Shown: in pieces, positions 7,116 to 16,682 of the stretch | Position numbering within the stretch: the stretch's first letter is position 1 | Layout of the letters: each line of letters begins with the position of its first letter | NCBI RefSeq assembly: GCF_000585995.1 | Contig: NZ_CP007410.1 | Location: 6,379,001-6,443,000 of the forward strand | Length of the DNA: 64,000 bases | Direction: 5' to 3' | Origin: Pseudomonas brassicacearum | GTDB taxonomy: Bacteria; Pseudomonadota; Gammaproteobacteria; Pseudomonadales; Pseudomonadaceae | Notes under the pieces: model-generated | What the model saw: only the letters and a program-made list of their open reading frames with translations | Told to the model about the DNA's origin: nothing | Database searches by the model: none | Program-made: the position numbers and the translations under genes

Positions 7116-9959
7116 ATGACCCGCAATCACGAAATACGCCCCGATCTGGACGAGGGAATCGACCGCAAGGTCCTGAGCCAGTTGCGCGCACGTTTTCTCA
7201 AGCTCAACAGCGTCCGGATGGAGCGCGCCCTGGAAGGTCTGTCGACCCGCCAGCAAGGTGTGTTGACGCTGCTGCCGCTGTTTTTCCACGTCAACCATCC
7301 ACTGCTGCCCGGCTACGTCTCGGGCAGCACGCCGGCCGGGCTGTCGAACTATGAGCCCGACGCCAGCGTCCTGACCGAGGCCCAGCGGCTGACGCGTTCG
7401 TTTTCCTACAAGCCGCGCCACGGCAGCAATCCACCGCGCCCGATTCTTGGCCTGTTTTTAATGGGCAGCCTGGGCACGTTGGCCCAGGCCGATCAGAGCG
7501 ACATGGATGTGTGGGTCTGCCACGGGCCGGACCTGAGCGACGACGAACTGGCCGAGCTGCGCAAGAAATGCCAGCTGCTCGAGGCATGGGCCGCGACCCA
7601 GGGCGCCGAAGCCCACTTTTTCCTGATCGACCCAGCGCGTTTCGTGCGAGGCGACCGGGACAATCAGCTCAGTTCCGACGATTGCGGCACGACCCAGCAC
7701 TACCTGCTGCTGGACGAGTTCTACCGCACCGCGATCTGGCTGGCCGGGCGCACACCGATCTGGTGGCTGGTGCCGGTCTATGAAGAAGACAATTATGAGC
7801 AGTACACCCATACGCTGATTTCCAAGCGCTTCATCCGCGCGGATGAAACGCTGGACCTCGGGCATCTGGCCTACATACCCGCGGGAGAATTCATCGGCGC
7901 CGGGCTCTGGCAATTGTTCAAAGGCATCGAATCGCCGTACAAGTCCGTGCTCAAGCTGCTGCTGACCGAGGTTTATGCCAGCGAGCACCCGAACGTGCGC
8001 TGCCTGAGCCTGCGCTTCAAACAGGCCGTGTTTGCCAATCGCCTGGACCTGGAAGAGCTGGATCCTTACATGGTGGTCTACCGCCGCCTGGAGGAATACC
8101 TCAATGCCCGTGGCGAACCCGAACGCCTGGAATTGATCCGACGGGCGCTGTACCTGAAGGTCAATCGCAAGCTCACCGGCCAGGGGCGCAGCAGCGGCTG
8201 GCAACGGGTGCTGCTCGAACGACTGGCCCGGGAATGGGGCTGGGACCCACGTCAACTGGCGCTGCTGGACAGCCGCAGCCAATGGAAGGTGCGCCAGGTC
8301 AGCAACGAGCGGCGAGCGCTGGTCAACGAGCTCACCCACAGCTACCGTTTCCTGACCCAGTTCGCCCGCACCGAGAAAACCGTCAGCCTGATCAATAGGC
8401 GCGACCTCAACGTCCTTGGCAGGCGGCTGTACGCAGCCTTCGAACGCAAGGCCGACAAGGTCGAGTTCATCAACCCTGGCATTGCCCCGGACTTGGCCGA
8501 AGACACCCTGACGCTGGTCCAGTCACCCAACAAGAAAGAACCAGGACAGAATCAGTGGGGCCTGTACAACGGCAGCCTCAATGCCCTGGAGTGGGAGAAC
8601 TTCGCGCCGATCAAACGCAGTCGCGAGTTGCTGGAACTGCTGACCTGGTGTCATCGCAACGGCGTGATCGACAGCAGCACGCGCCTGGCGCTGCACCCTG
8701 GGGACAGCGACCTGAGCGAGTTCGAACTGTTCAACCTGCTGGGCAGCCTGCAACAGTCCATCGCCCTGCCCCTGACCACCGTGGATGAAGAGCAATTGCT
8801 GCGCGCCAGCGTGCCCAGCGAAGTGCTGATTCTGGTGAACGTCGGCGTCGACCCGCTCAAGCATCACCGCGACCTGAATATCCTGATGACCACCGAGCGC
8901 ACCGACTCCCTGAGCTACGCTGGGGTGCGGGAGAACCTGGTGTTGACCCTCGACCAGGTCACGCTCAACAGCTGGAACGAAGTGCTGGTCAACCGCTTCG
9001 ACGGCGAGCACGCCCTGCTCGACTGCCTGCGCGACTACCTCAACGACCTGCCCGTCACGCAGCGCCAGCCGCGTTTGCAGGTACGGTGCTTCTGCCACAA
9101 CCGCGCACAGTTCATTGCACGACGGGTCGAGGACGTCATCGAAACCGCCCAGACCCTGCTGTTGAGCCGGCTCAATCACCGCTATCTGCTTCAGGTCCAG
9201 CAGCACTATCACGTACTGGAGCTGGTGCCCGGCCATGTCAACCATGTGGCCCTGGGCAGCCTCTCGGCACTGATGGACTACCTGGGCGAGGAACTGACGG
9301 CCTACAGCCCGCTGCATCTGGACTCGATGGCCCTGGAAGACCACGACCTGGCGCTGGTCCTGCCCATGGGTCAGCCCGAGTGCATTCAGGTGTTCTACCG
9401 GGTCAACGAGGACGACGCCGAGCTGTACGTGCTCGATGAGTTCAACGCCTTGTGGCAACAGCGCCTGCCGTATCACGACGAGCACAGCCTGCTGGTGCCA
9501 CTGCAACGCTTCTTGCAATCGGTGCTGTACCGCCGCGACGCCCTGCTGCCGATGGATGCCGCCCAGCCGTTGACCCTGGAAACCCTGTATTACCAACTCC
9601 TGCCCTCAGGCCCCGGGCGAGCACGGCGGATCGAGGCGCGACAGACGCCGCAGACGCCAGAAAACAAGCCGTTCTACGACGTGCAAGCCATCATCGGCAA
9701 AGCCGCGCACGGACAGGTGCACGTCACCCTGTACTGTGATCAGCAGGAGTTTTCGGAGTTGGAGCATGGCGACCAGTTGTTCAGTGTGGTCGCCAGGGAG
9801 ATCGTCGAGCAGCGCCGCGAGGCCAAACGCTACCGTTGCTACATCACCGACCTGGACCTCTCGGGCCTGGTGGGCGATGGTGCCTGCTCAAGTAATTTGT
9901 ACCTGCGCTACAAGGCCGACCTGGAACGCGCGCTGAACGAGGCGCTGGCCTCGGTCTGA
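7116..9959 (+). CDS. cyaA: Class I adenylate cyclase
   Basis: CyaA makes cyclic AMP from ATP in the cytoplasm; cAMP then acts through Vfr/Crp-type regulators. The 947-residue protein has an N-terminal catalytic half with the nucleotidyltransferase-like signature LMGSLGTLAQADQSDMDVWV (about residues 112-131), where the Gly-Ser and the two Asp residues of DMD are the expected catalytic elements. The long C-terminal half is the family's regulatory region. Length fits the enterobacterial and Pseudomonas class I enzymes (about 850-950). The ribosome site before the ATG is weak. It ends five bases before the convergent rnk stop. Confidence 0.95.
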   Translation: MTRNHEIRPDLDEGIDRKVLSQLRARFLKLNSVRMERALEGLSTRQQGVLTLLPLFFHVNHPLLPGYVSGSTPAGLSNYEPDASVLTEAQRLTRSFSYKPRHGSNPPRPILGLFLMGSLGTLAQADQSDMDVWVCHGPDLSDDELAELRKKCQLLEAWAATQGAEAHFFLIDPARFVRGDRDNQLSSDDCGTTQHYLLLDEFYRTAIWLAGRTPIWWLVPVYEEDNYEQYTHTLISKRFIRADETLDLGHLAYIPAGEFIGAGLWQLFKGIESPYKSVLKLLLTEVYASEHPNVRCLSLRFKQAVFANRLDLEELDPYMVVYRRLEEYLNARGEPERLELIRRALYLKVNRKLTGQGRSSGWQRVLLERLAREWGWDPRQLALLDSRSQWKVRQVSNERRALVNELTHSYRFLTQFARTEKTVSLINRRDLNVLGRRLYAAFERKADKVEFINPGIAPDLAEDTLTLVQSPNKKEPGQNQWGLYNGSLNALEWENFAPIKRSRELLELLTWCHRNGVIDSSTRLALHPGDSDLSEFELFNLLGSLQQSIALPLTTVDEEQLLRASVPSEVLILVNVGVDPLKHHRDLNILMTTERTDSLSYAGVRENLVLTLDQVTLNSWNEVLVNRFDGEHALLDCLRDYLNDLPVTQRQPRLQVRCFCHNRAQFIARRVEDVIETAQTLLLSRLNHRYLLQVQQHYHVLELVPGHVNHVALGSLSALMDYLGEELTAYSPLHLDSMALEDHDLALVLPMGQPECIQVFYRVNEDDAELYVLDEFNALWQQRLPYHDEHSLLVPLQRFLQSVLYRRDALLPMDAAQPLTLETLYYQLLPSGPGRARRIEARQTPQTPENKPFYDVQAIIGKAAHGQVHVTLYCDQQEFSELEHGDQLFSVVAREIVEQRREAKRYRCYITDLDLSGLVGDGACSSNLYLRYKADLERALNEALASV

Positions 9960-9964
9960 GGCGC

Positions 9965-10375
9965 TCAGAGGTGGAAATCGCCGCCCGCTTCAGGCTGATA
10001 TTCCACATCCAGCAACGTCAGCTTCAGCGTCTTGCCGCCCGGGGCCGGCCAGTCGATGTGCTGGCCAACCTTCAGCCCCAGCAATGCGCTGCCCACCGGG
10101 GCGAGGATCGAAATCTTGCCTTCATCGGCATTCGCGTCCTGGGGGTAAACCAGGGTCAGGTGATAGTCCTTGCCACTGCTTTCTTCGCGGCAGTGCACGC
10201 GTGAGTTCATGGTCACGACATCGGCGGGCACTTCATCGTGGCCCACCAGGTTATCGGCGCGATCCAGTTCGGTTTGCAACGCAATCACGCCCGGCAGCGT
10301 TTCATCAAGGCTGTCGATCAGGCGTTCCAGACGCTGTACGTCCAGACGGGTAAGGGTGATGGAAGGTGCGGTCAT
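9965..10375 (-). CDS. rnk: Regulator of nucleoside diphosphate kinase (Rnk)
   Basis: Rnk is a 136-residue GreA/GreB-related protein that binds RNA polymerase and in Pseudomonas affects nucleoside diphosphate kinase and alginate levels. It has an N-terminal short coiled coil (LTRLDVQRLERLIDSL) and a C-terminal FKBP-like Gre domain (SILAPVGSALLGLKVGQHID). The ATG at 10375 is preceded by CCAGGATC; the open frame continues 56 codons upstream, but that part crosses a terminator-like hairpin. It converges on cyaA. The 36-base distance from the hairpin to the ATG leaves little room for a promoter in between. Confidence 0.93.
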   Translation of the reverse strand: MTAPSITLTRLDVQRLERLIDSLDETLPGVIALQTELDRADNLVGHDEVPADVVTMNSRVHCREESSGKDYHLTLVYPQDANADEGKISILAPVGSALLGLKVGQHIDWPAPGGKTLKLTLLDVEYQPEAGGDFHL

Positions 10376-10410
10376 GATCCTGGCAGACTCCTTTCTTCTG
10401 CACAAAAAAA

Positions 10411-10443
10411 GCAAAACCCCGCCACAAGAAGGCGGGGTTTTCA
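10411..10443 (-). terminator. Rho-independent terminator/attenuator just upstream of rnk
   Basis: The 11-base arms AAAACCCCGCC (10413-10423) and GGCGGGGTTTT (10431-10441) surround a 7-base loop. On the minus strand the hairpin is followed by TTTTGCTTTTTTT, a good U-tract. It would end transcripts from cyaY-DUF1289, yet it also lies in the rnk leader. Confidence 0.8.
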
Positions 10444-10566
10444 CGGGCCTCGATGAGTTGAGGCGTAGCCGGACACTATCACAGCTCAATAAATAAACAA
10501 CCCGGGCGGGGTACAGCGGTACCCATGGGTAGCTCACAGACAACCGAATGGGCGACGCCGAACCCT

Positions 10567-10660
10567 TGTGGCGAGGGAGCTTGCTCCCGCTCGGCTGCGC
10601 AGCAGTCGCAAGACTTTGGGGTCGCTTCGCACCCCAGCGGGAGCAAGCTCCTTCGCCACA
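10567..10660. repeat. REP pair (family B)
   Basis: Inverted REP pair with left copy GTGGCGAGGGAGCTTGCTCC and right copy GGGAGCAAGCTCCTTCGCCA, separated by a stretch with GGCTGCGCAGCAG. It fills much of the rnk to DUF1289 gap together with the terminator hairpin; the rest of that gap shows nothing recognisable. Confidence 0.85.
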
Positions 10661-10680
10661 GAAGCTTCCAAGACCAACGG

Positions 10681-10899
10681 TTACCTTAGAAACTTGCGCT
10701 CAAGCGCCTCGGCACAGATAACCCGGCGGCGCTCATCGTCGGCCGAGCGCCATTCGCGGATGTGTTCCACATGACGGAAACAGCCGAGGCAGACCTTCTG
10801 TTCATCCAGTTTGCACACGCTGGTACACGGTGACGGCACGACGGAACTGACGTTGCTGTAGAGCGGCTTGGGCGGCCGCGCCGGGGCGGTCTGGCTCAC
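10681..10899 (-). CDS. DUF1289 small cysteine-rich protein
   Basis: A 72-residue protein of the DUF1289 family. It carries the family pattern SPCTSVCKLDEQKVCLGCFR with four cysteines that probably bind a metal, followed by the HIREWRSADDERRR helix. Its function is unknown. A GTG start at 10899 is chosen because homologous proteins begin close to APARPPKPLYSN, the codon lies five bases after the cyaY stop, and GAAGGT precedes it. An ATG at 10932 in the same frame would overlap cyaY by 29 bases. It is probably co-transcribed with cyaY and ends before the rnk leader hairpin. Confidence 0.8.
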   Translation of the reverse strand: MSQTAPARPPKPLYSNVSSVVPSPCTSVCKLDEQKVCLGCFRHVEHIREWRSADDERRRVICAEALERKFLR

Positions 10900-10903
10900 G
10901 CGG

Positions 10904-11236
10904 TCACAGACCTTCGAAATCAAGTTTTGCATCCGCCTGCTCTTCGACGATGCGCTCGAGCATCTCGCCCAACTGCTCTTCGCTCTTGTCGCACATCCAG
11001 CGATCGCTTTCCTCGTCGTAGTCGAAGTGGAACCCGCCGGACACCGCCGCCAGCCATAACTGCCGCAACGGCTCCTGGCGACTGAAGATCAACTGGGTGC
11101 CGTTCTCGAACTTGACGGTCAGCACACCGGCGGAGCTTTCCAGGTCGACATCCAGGCCACTGTCGTCAAACACATCCTCCAGCGTATGCTGGGTGGTATC
11201 GACCAGATCGTGGAAACGGGCTTCAGTCAAACTCAT
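10904..11236 (-). CDS. cyaY: Frataxin-like iron-sulfur assembly protein CyaY
   Basis: CyaY is the bacterial frataxin, a small acidic protein that binds iron and modulates the IscS cysteine desulfurase during Fe-S cluster assembly. The 110-residue sequence has the acidic first helix (HTLEDVFDDSGLDVDLESS), the frataxin core VLTVKFENGTQLIFSRQEP with RQLWLAA, and GGFHFDYDEES on the strand face. Length matches the family (about 105-110). It is divergent from lptM and leads the minus-strand unit with DUF1289. Confidence 0.95.
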   Translation of the reverse strand: MSLTEARFHDLVDTTQHTLEDVFDDSGLDVDLESSAGVLTVKFENGTQLIFSRQEPLRQLWLAAVSGGFHFDYDEESDRWMCDKSEEQLGEMLERIVEEQADAKLDFEGL

Positions 11237-11441
11237 TGCGGCAACCTCGAAAATGTCTGCTCATGCTCAAGCGCCGCAAAGATACGGACGCTTCCCGGCG
11301 ATTGCAAAGGATATACCGACCGGCGACAGCCCGCGCCGGGAAATGCCCGGTGGCCTGTCGGACGGGAGCCCCGTTGCATAGGCAAGCCGCCGGGTGGCCG
11401 GTATACTCCGGCGCAATTAACGCATTTTCAAGGATTTCGCC

Positions 11442-11612
11442 ATGAAGCGCCTGATCTCTTCCCTTGCTGCGCTCGTCGCGGTTGCCTGCCTTGTGACGGC
11501 CTGTGGTCAAAAAGGTCCGCTGTACCTGCCTGACGACAGCAAGTCCCCTGAAGAGCAGGCCAAGTCGTCGCAAGCCAAACCCCACGCGCACGACACCCAC
11601 ACCACTTACTAA
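11442..11612 (+). CDS. lptM: LptM-type small lipoprotein (YifL/LppL)
   Basis: A 56-residue lipoprotein. The signal peptide ends with the lipobox LVTAC (Cys at residue 21), and the mature N-terminus reads CGQKGPLYLP, the hallmark of LptM (formerly YifL, LppL in Pseudomonas). LptM binds the LptD-LptE outer-membrane LPS translocon and promotes its correct disulfide pairing; that role is known from E. coli. The tail is hydrophilic and His-rich. AAGGAT lies a few bases before the ATG. The stop is 9 bases before the lysA start, so they form an operon, as in the E. coli cyaY-lptM-dapF region. Confidence 0.92.
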   Translation: MKRLISSLAALVAVACLVTACGQKGPLYLPDDSKSPEEQAKSSQAKPHAHDTHTTY

Positions 11613-11621
11613 GGGAACGCC

Positions 11622-12869
11622 ATGGACGCTTTTAACTACCGTGGCGGGGAGCTGTTCGCGGAAGGGGTTGCCCTGTCCGCCATCGCCGAACGTTTCGGCA
11701 CGCCGACCTACGTCTATTCCCGCGCCCACATCGAAGCCCAATACCTGGCCTTTGCCGATGCCCTCGCCGGCATGCCGCACCTGGTGTGTTTCGCCGTAAA
11801 AGCCAACTCCAACCTGGGTGTGCTCAATGTCCTGGCGCGCCTGGGCGCCGGTTTCGACATCGTCTCCGGCGGTGAGCTCGAACGCGTCCTGGCGGCCGGC
11901 GGCAGCGCCGACAAAATCGTGTTCTCCGGTGTCGGCAAGACCCGTGAAGACATGCGCCGCGCGCTGGAAGTCGGCGTGCACTGCTTCAACATCGAATCCA
12001 CCGATGAGCTCGAACGCCTGCAAATCGTCGCCGCCGAGCTGGGCGTCCGCGCCCCGATCTCCCTGCGCGTGAACCCGGACGTCGACGCCGGCACCCACCC
12101 GTACATTTCCACCGGCCTCAAGGAAAACAAGTTCGGCATCGCCATTGCCGACGCCGAAGACGTGTACGTGCGGGCAGCCCAACTGCCGAACCTGGAAGTG
12201 CTGGGCGTCGATTGCCACATCGGCTCGCAGCTGACCACCCTCGAACCCTTCATCGACGCCCTCGACCGCCTGCTGGCGCTGGTCGACCGCCTCGGCGACT
12301 GCGGCATCTACCTGCGTCACATCGACCTGGGGGGCGGTGTTGGCGTGCGCTATCGCGATGAAGAGCCGCCGCTGGTGGCCGACTACATCAAGGCTGTGCG
12401 TGAACGCCTCGAAGGGCGTGACCTGGCGCTGATGTTCGAGCCGGGCCGCTACATCGTGGCCAACGCTGGCGTACTGCTGACCCAGGTCGAATACCTCAAG
12501 CACACCGAGCACAAGGATTTCGCCATCGTTGACGCGGCCATGAACGACCTGATCCGCCCGGCGCTGTACCAGGCGTGGATGGACGTGACCGCGGTGCGCC
12601 CTCGCGATACAGCCGCCCGCCCCTACGACATCGTCGGACCGATCTGCGAAACCGGCGACTTCCTGGCCAAGGGCCGGGAACTGGCGCTGGAAGAAGGCGA
12701 TTTGCTGGCCGTGCATTCGGCTGGGGCCTACGGGTTTGTCATGAGTTCCAACTACAACACCCGCGGCCGTTGCGCCGAGGTGCTGGTGGACGGTGATCAG
12801 GCATTCGAAGTGCGTCGCCGCGAGACGGTAGCCGAGTTGTATGCCGGCGAAAGCCTGCTGCCGGAGTAA
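11622..12869 (+). CDS. lysA: Diaminopimelate decarboxylase
   Basis: LysA decarboxylates meso-diaminopimelate to lysine with pyridoxal phosphate. The 415-residue protein is a fold-III PLP enzyme. CFAVKANSN near residue 55 carries the PLP lysine, the [10 protein letters not shown] motif binds the phosphate, [11 protein letters not shown] follows, and [11 protein letters not shown] near the C-terminus supplies the Cys that completes the neighbouring subunit's active site. It is tightly packed between lptM and dapF (four bases to dapF), so the last two enzymes of the pathway are co-expressed. Confidence 0.97.
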   Translation: MDAFNYRGGELFAEGVALSAIAERFGTPTYVYSRAHIEAQYLAFADALAGMPHLVCFAVKANSNLGVLNVLARLGAGFDIVSGGELERVLAAGGSADKIVFSGVGKTREDMRRALEVGVHCFNIESTDELERLQIVAAELGVRAPISLRVNPDVDAGTHPYISTGLKENKFGIAIADAEDVYVRAAQLPNLEVLGVDCHIGSQLTTLEPFIDALDRLLALVDRLGDCGIYLRHIDLGGGVGVRYRDEEPPLVADYIKAVRERLEGRDLALMFEPGRYIVANAGVLLTQVEYLKHTEHKDFAIVDAAMNDLIRPALYQAWMDVTAVRPRDTAARPYDIVGPICETGDFLAKGRELALEEGDLLAVHSAGAYGFVMSSNYNTRGRCAEVLVDGDQAFEVRRRETVAELYAGESLLPE

Positions 12870-12873
12870 AACC

Positions 12874-13704
12874 ATGCTGCTGCGTTTTACCAAGATGCAC
12901 GGCCTGGGCAATGACTTCATGGTCCTCGACCTGGTCAGCCAGCACGCGCACATCCTGCCCAAGCACGCCAAGCAATGGGGGGATCGGCACACCGGTATCG
13001 GTTTCGACCAATTGCTGATCGTCGAGGCGCCCAACAACCCCGACGTGGATTTCCGCTACCGTATCTTCAATGCCGACGGTTCGGAAGTGGAGCAGTGCGG
13101 CAACGGCGCGCGCTGCTTCGCCCGCTTCGTGCTGGACAAACGCCTGACCGCCAAGCGGCAGATCCGTGTCGAGACCAAAAGCGGCATCATCGAACTGGAT
13201 GTGCGCAGTGATGGCCAGATCGGCGTCAACATGGGCCCCCCGCGCCTGGTACCGGCGGACATTCCGTTCGAAGCGCCGGCCCAGGCCTTGAGCTATCAGG
13301 TGGACGTCGACGGCACTACGGTAGAACTGGCGGCGGTGTCCATGGGCAACCCCCATGCCGTGCTGCGAGTGGCCGATATCAACAGCGCCGCGGTGCATGA
13401 GCTGGGGCCGAAGATCGAGCACCATCCGCGCTTCCCGGCACGGGTGAACGTCGGTTTCCTGCAAGTCATCGACCGTCACCGCGCGCAATTGCGCGTCTGG
13501 GAACGCGGCGCCGGGGAAACCCAAGCCTGCGGCACCGGCGCTTGTGCGGCGGCAGTCGCGGCGATCAGCCAGGGGTGGATGGATTCGCCATTGTTGATCG
13601 ACCTGCCGGGCGGGCGCCTGTCCATCGAGTGGGCAGGCCCTGGCCAACCGGTGATGATGACCGGTCCGGCGGTACGCGTATACGAAGGACAAGTTCGTCT
13701 TTGA
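12874..13704 (+). CDS. dapF: Diaminopimelate epimerase
   Basis: DapF converts LL- to meso-diaminopimelate, the peptidoglycan cross-linking residue and LysA substrate. The 276-residue protein shows [12 protein letters not shown] at the N-terminus and both catalytic cysteines: NGARCFARF with the upstream QCGNGAR (near residue 73) and [14 protein letters not shown] (near residue 218). The start at 12874 follows the lysA stop by four bases and matches the family N-terminus; an ATG 33 bases upstream lies inside lysA. Confidence 0.97.
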   Translation: MLLRFTKMHGLGNDFMVLDLVSQHAHILPKHAKQWGDRHTGIGFDQLLIVEAPNNPDVDFRYRIFNADGSEVEQCGNGARCFARFVLDKRLTAKRQIRVETKSGIIELDVRSDGQIGVNMGPPRLVPADIPFEAPAQALSYQVDVDGTTVELAAVSMGNPHAVLRVADINSAAVHELGPKIEHHPRFPARVNVGFLQVIDRHRAQLRVWERGAGETQACGTGACAAAVAAISQGWMDSPLLIDLPGGRLSIEWAGPGQPVMMTGPAVRVYEGQVRL

Positions 13705-13717
13705 GTGAGCCAAACCC

Positions 13718-14443
13718 ATGACCGACCAGCCACAGGTTCCAGCCCCACAGCCCGACGAATCCCCGAGCCTGCTTCCGGAAACCGCAGCCGTGGCCGCGTA
13801 CCTTGAGGCTCATCCGGACTTCTTCGTCGAGCATGAAGAATTGCTTTCGACCTTGCGCATCCCCCACCGACGCGGCGACACCGTCTCGCTGGTGGAGCAT
13901 CAGATGAAGATCCTGCGCGAGCGCAACATCGAGATGCGCCATCGTCTTTCGCACCTGATGGATGTCGCCCGTGACAACGACCGGCTTTTCGACAAGACCC
14001 GTCGCTTGATCCTGGCCCTGATGGACGCCAGCACCCTCGAAGACCTGGTGATGAGCGTCGAAGACAGCCTGCGCCAGGATTTCCAGGTGCCCTTTGTCAG
14101 CCTGATCCTGTTCGGCGACAGCGCCATGCCGGTGGGCCGCTGGGTGACCCACGCCGATGCACAAACCGCCATCGGCGGCCTGCTGACGGAAAACAAAAGC
14201 GTCAGTGGCAGCCTGCGCGAGCATGAGCTGGACTTCCTGTTCGGCGAAGAACAGCGCAAGCAAATCGGCTCCACTGCCGTCGTCGCCATCGCCCATCAAG
14301 GCGTGCACGGCGTGCTGGCCATCGCCAGCCGCGATCCGCAGCACTACAAGAGCTCGGTGGGCACGCTGTTCCTGAGCTACATTGCCGAAGTTACCGGCCG
14401 GGTACTGCCACGGGTTGCCGGTTCGCTGCGCTCGGTACGCTGA
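13718..14443 (+). CDS. DUF484 family GAF-like protein (YigA type)
   Basis: A 241-residue DUF484 protein, the counterpart of E. coli YigA between dapF and xerC. After a Pro-rich start it has [17 protein letters not shown], a helical stretch ([19 protein letters not shown]) and a C-terminal GAF-like domain from about residue 100, including the SLILFGDS strand and [20 protein letters not shown]. The ligand and function are unknown. Its stop overlaps the xerC start (TGATG), which indicates translational coupling. Confidence 0.88.
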   Translation: MTDQPQVPAPQPDESPSLLPETAAVAAYLEAHPDFFVEHEELLSTLRIPHRRGDTVSLVEHQMKILRERNIEMRHRLSHLMDVARDNDRLFDKTRRLILALMDASTLEDLVMSVEDSLRQDFQVPFVSLILFGDSAMPVGRWVTHADAQTAIGGLLTENKSVSGSLREHELDFLFGEEQRKQIGSTAVVAIAHQGVHGVLAIASRDPQHYKSSVGTLFLSYIAEVTGRVLPRVAGSLRSVR

Positions 14444-15345
14444 TGATGGAACGGCAACTGGACGCCTACTGCGAACACCTGCGCAGTGAGCGCCAGGTGT
14501 CGCCCCATACGTTGTCGGCTTATCGCCGCGACCTGGAAAAAGTGCTGGGCTGGTGCCAGAAACAGAACATCGGCAGTTGGACAGCCCTGGACATCCAGCG
14601 TTTGCGCAGCCTGATCGCGCGCTTGCACCAACAGGGGCAATCCTCCCGCAGCCTGGCGCGCCTGTTGTCGGCTGTGCGCGGCTTGTACCACTACCTCAAT
14701 CGCGAAGGCCTGTGCGATCACGACCCGGCCACCGGCCTGGCGCCGCCCAAGGGCGAACGCCGGCTGCCGAAAACCCTCGACACCGATCGCGCCCTGCAAC
14801 TGCTTGAAGGCGCCGTTGAGGATGACTTCCTGGCGCGACGGGACCAGGCGATTCTCGAGCTGTTCTATTCTTCCGGCCTGCGGCTTTCGGAGCTGACAGG
14901 GCTGAACCTGGATCAATTGGACCTGGCCGACGGCATGGTCCAAGTGCTCGGCAAAGGCAGCAAGACACGCTTGCTACCCATCGGCCGCAAGGCCCGCGAA
15001 GCCCTGGCTCTGTGGCTGCCGCTGCGGGCGCTGACCAACCCCGCCGACGACGCGGTGTTCGTCAGCCAACAGGGCCGACGCCTCGGCCCGCGAGCGATCC
15101 AGGTGCGGGTCAAGGCGGCCGGCGAACGTGAGTTGGGACAGAACCTGCACCCGCACATGCTCAGGCATTCCTTCGCCAGCCATTTGCTGGAGTCCTCCCA
15201 GGACCTGCGCGCCGTCCAGGAGCTACTCGGCCACTCGGACATCAAGACCACACAGATCTATACCCACCTGGACTTCCAGCACCTGGCGACGGTCTATGAC
15301 AGTGCCCACCCCAGGGCCAAACGCATCAAGGGCGACGAATCATGA
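14443..15345 (+). CDS. xerC: Tyrosine recombinase XerC
   Basis: XerC, with XerD, resolves chromosome dimers at dif. The 300-residue protein has the N-terminal SAM-like DNA-binding domain ([19 protein letters not shown]) and the C-terminal catalytic domain. Visible catalytic residues are Arg in [12 protein letters not shown], Lys in [21 protein letters not shown] with its His-x-x-Arg, [13 protein letters not shown] with the second His, and the nucleophilic Tyr of IYTHLD. Two ATGs occur in tandem at 14443 and 14446. The gene overlaps both neighbours and is a housekeeping recombinase, not a phage integrase. Confidence 0.96.
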   Translation: MMERQLDAYCEHLRSERQVSPHTLSAYRRDLEKVLGWCQKQNIGSWTALDIQRLRSLIARLHQQGQSSRSLARLLSAVRGLYHYLNREGLCDHDPATGLAPPKGERRLPKTLDTDRALQLLEGAVEDDFLARRDQAILELFYSSGLRLSELTGLNLDQLDLADGMVQVLGKGSKTRLLPIGRKAREALALWLPLRALTNPADDAVFVSQQGRRLGPRAIQVRVKAAGERELGQNLHPHMLRHSFASHLLESSQDLRAVQELLGHSDIKTTQIYTHLDFQHLATVYDSAHPRAKRIKGDES

Positions 15346-16046
15346 CCATCGAGCTCATCACTTTCGACCTCGACGACACCCTGTGGGACACCGCCCCGGT
15401 GATCGCCAGCGCCGAAGCCGTATTACGCCAGTGGCTGACCGACAACGCACCGAATCTGGGTGGCTTGCCGGTGGAGCACCTTTGGACGATTCGCGAGCAA
15501 GTATTGCGCGAAGAGCCAGGCCTGAAGCATCGCATCAGTGCGTTGCGCCGGCGGGTGCTGTTTCGGGCCTTGCAGGAGGCCGGCTATGACCAGTGGCAAG
15601 CGTCCGAGCTGGCGGACCAGGCGTTCGAGACGTTCCTGCACGCCCGTCATCAACTGGAGATTTTCCCCGAGGTGCAGCCCACCCTGGAAATCCTGGCCAA
15701 TCATTTCGCCCTCGGCGTGGTCACCAATGGCAACGCCGATGTGCGTCGCCTGGGGTTGGCGGATTATTTCAAATTCGCCCTGTGCGCCGAAGACATCGGC
15801 ATCGCCAAGCCAGACGCGCGGCTGTTCCACGAGGCCTTGCAACGCGGCGGCGCCACGGCGCAGACCGCCGTGCACATTGGCGATCATCCGGGCGATGACA
15901 TCGCCGGCGCCCAACAGGCCGGCCTGCGCGCGGTGTGGTTCAACCCGGCGGGCAAGGCCTGGGACGCCGATCATGCGCCAGATGCGGAGATTCGCAGCCT
16001 GACTGAATTGCCGGGGCTGCTGGCGGGGTGGCATAGCCAGCCCTGA
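15342..16046 (+). CDS. HAD family phosphatase, YigB-like
   Basis: A 234-residue haloacid dehalogenase superfamily hydrolase. The nucleophile motif is [10 protein letters not shown] (Asp residues near 9 and 11), motif II is VVTNGNA, motif III includes the Lys of [10 protein letters not shown], and motif IV is [13 protein letters not shown]. Its place after dapF-DUF484-xerC matches E. coli yigB, whose product dephosphorylates a riboflavin precursor and sugar phosphates; that specific activity is inferred from position. The start overlaps the xerC stop by four bases, so it is the last gene of the lptM-lysA-dapF-DUF484-xerC unit. Confidence 0.88.
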   Translation: MTIELITFDLDDTLWDTAPVIASAEAVLRQWLTDNAPNLGGLPVEHLWTIREQVLREEPGLKHRISALRRRVLFRALQEAGYDQWQASELADQAFETFLHARHQLEIFPEVQPTLEILANHFALGVVTNGNADVRRLGLADYFKFALCAEDIGIAKPDARLFHEALQRGGATAQTAVHIGDHPGDDIAGAQQAGLRAVWFNPAGKAWDADHAPDAEIRSLTELPGLLAGWHSQP

Positions 16047-16076
16047 ACTCCTGCTCTGTAGCCGCCAAAGCCCCTT

Positions 16077-16166
16077 TGTGGGAGCGAGCTTGCTCGCGAT
16101 GACGGCGGCACATCCAGCATTGATGTGACAGGTAAACCGCTATCGCGAGCAAGCTCGCTCCCACAG
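16077..16166. repeat. REP pair (family A)
   Basis: TGTGGGAGCGAGCTTGCTCG at the left and its inverse CGAGCAAGCTCGCTCCCACA at the right enclose about 40 unique bases. This is the standard order seen in most family A pairs of the window. Confidence 0.87.
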
Positions 16167-16203
16167 GGACGGTGCTTAGCCTGAGAACTTTATCCAGCCC
16201 ATG

Positions 16204-16232
16204 AAAAAGCCCGCAGCGACGGCGGGCTTTTT
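16204..16232. terminator. Bidirectional terminator between the HAD gene and sutA
   Basis: AAAAAGCCCGC and GCGGGCTTTTT flank a short loop, with a U-tract on either strand. It can end both the plus-strand lysA-HAD operon and the minus-strand sutA gene, which converge here. Confidence 0.8.
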
Positions 16233-16257
16233 CAGCAAGCAAGCAAGAAGCAGAAGC

Positions 16258-16581
16258 TCAGATAGGGCGGCTGCCGTACTTGTTGTCAGGCTTTTTGGGC
16301 GGATCAGCGACCACGTTGGCCTCCACTTCCTGCACCTTTCCACCCCTGGCCAGGAATTCCTCCATGGCCTTGGCGAGCGCATCACGCTCCTTGTTCTTGG
16401 CCTCGACGCTCGGCAACTCGTCGACCGATACTGCCGCCTTGGCCTTGCCTTTGGCGGTCGGTGCCGGTACATCGGCCCCCTCATCGTCGGCAACGTCTTC
16501 AGCCGCTGCTTCCAGGCCTTCTTCAGCCTCGTCTTCGTCACCTACTTCGAGGTCGTCGTTTTCCAGATCATCGTCGCTCAT
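16258..16581 (-). CDS. sutA: Transcriptional regulator SutA
   Basis: SutA is a small, partly disordered Pseudomonas protein that binds RNA polymerase beta and promotes transcription during slow growth. The 107-residue sequence has the typical long acidic N-terminus (DDDLENDDLEVGDEDEAEE), an Ala/Lys linker, the conserved helix ELPSVEAKNKERDALAKAM and the invariant tail DPPKKPDNKYGSRPI. It is monocistronic, ends at the bidirectional terminator, and lies near yjbQ, which is on the same strand. Confidence 0.93.
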   Translation of the reverse strand: MSDDDLENDDLEVGDEDEAEEGLEAAAEDVADDEGADVPAPTAKGKAKAAVSVDELPSVEAKNKERDALAKAMEEFLARGGKVQEVEANVVADPPKKPDNKYGSRPI

Positions 16582-16682
16582 GTTCTACCTCATGACTTGC
16601 GAAAAGCAGATTAGTTATAGCCCAGCTTCGCCATCTGTCGAAGGCTGCCAGAAAAAATTCAACATCCGCCAGCAAACAGCGG

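Noticed and set aside
11223..13037. Long minus-strand open frame opposite lysA and dapF (604 codons)
   Set aside because: It lies fully antisense to well-recognised lysA and DapF coding sequence; such frames are common opposite GC-rich genes and its product is low-complexity His/Gly/Val-rich.
14443..15345. Tyrosine recombinase as sign of an integrated element
   Set aside because: It is the core XerC inside the conserved dapF-DUF484-xerC-HAD order.
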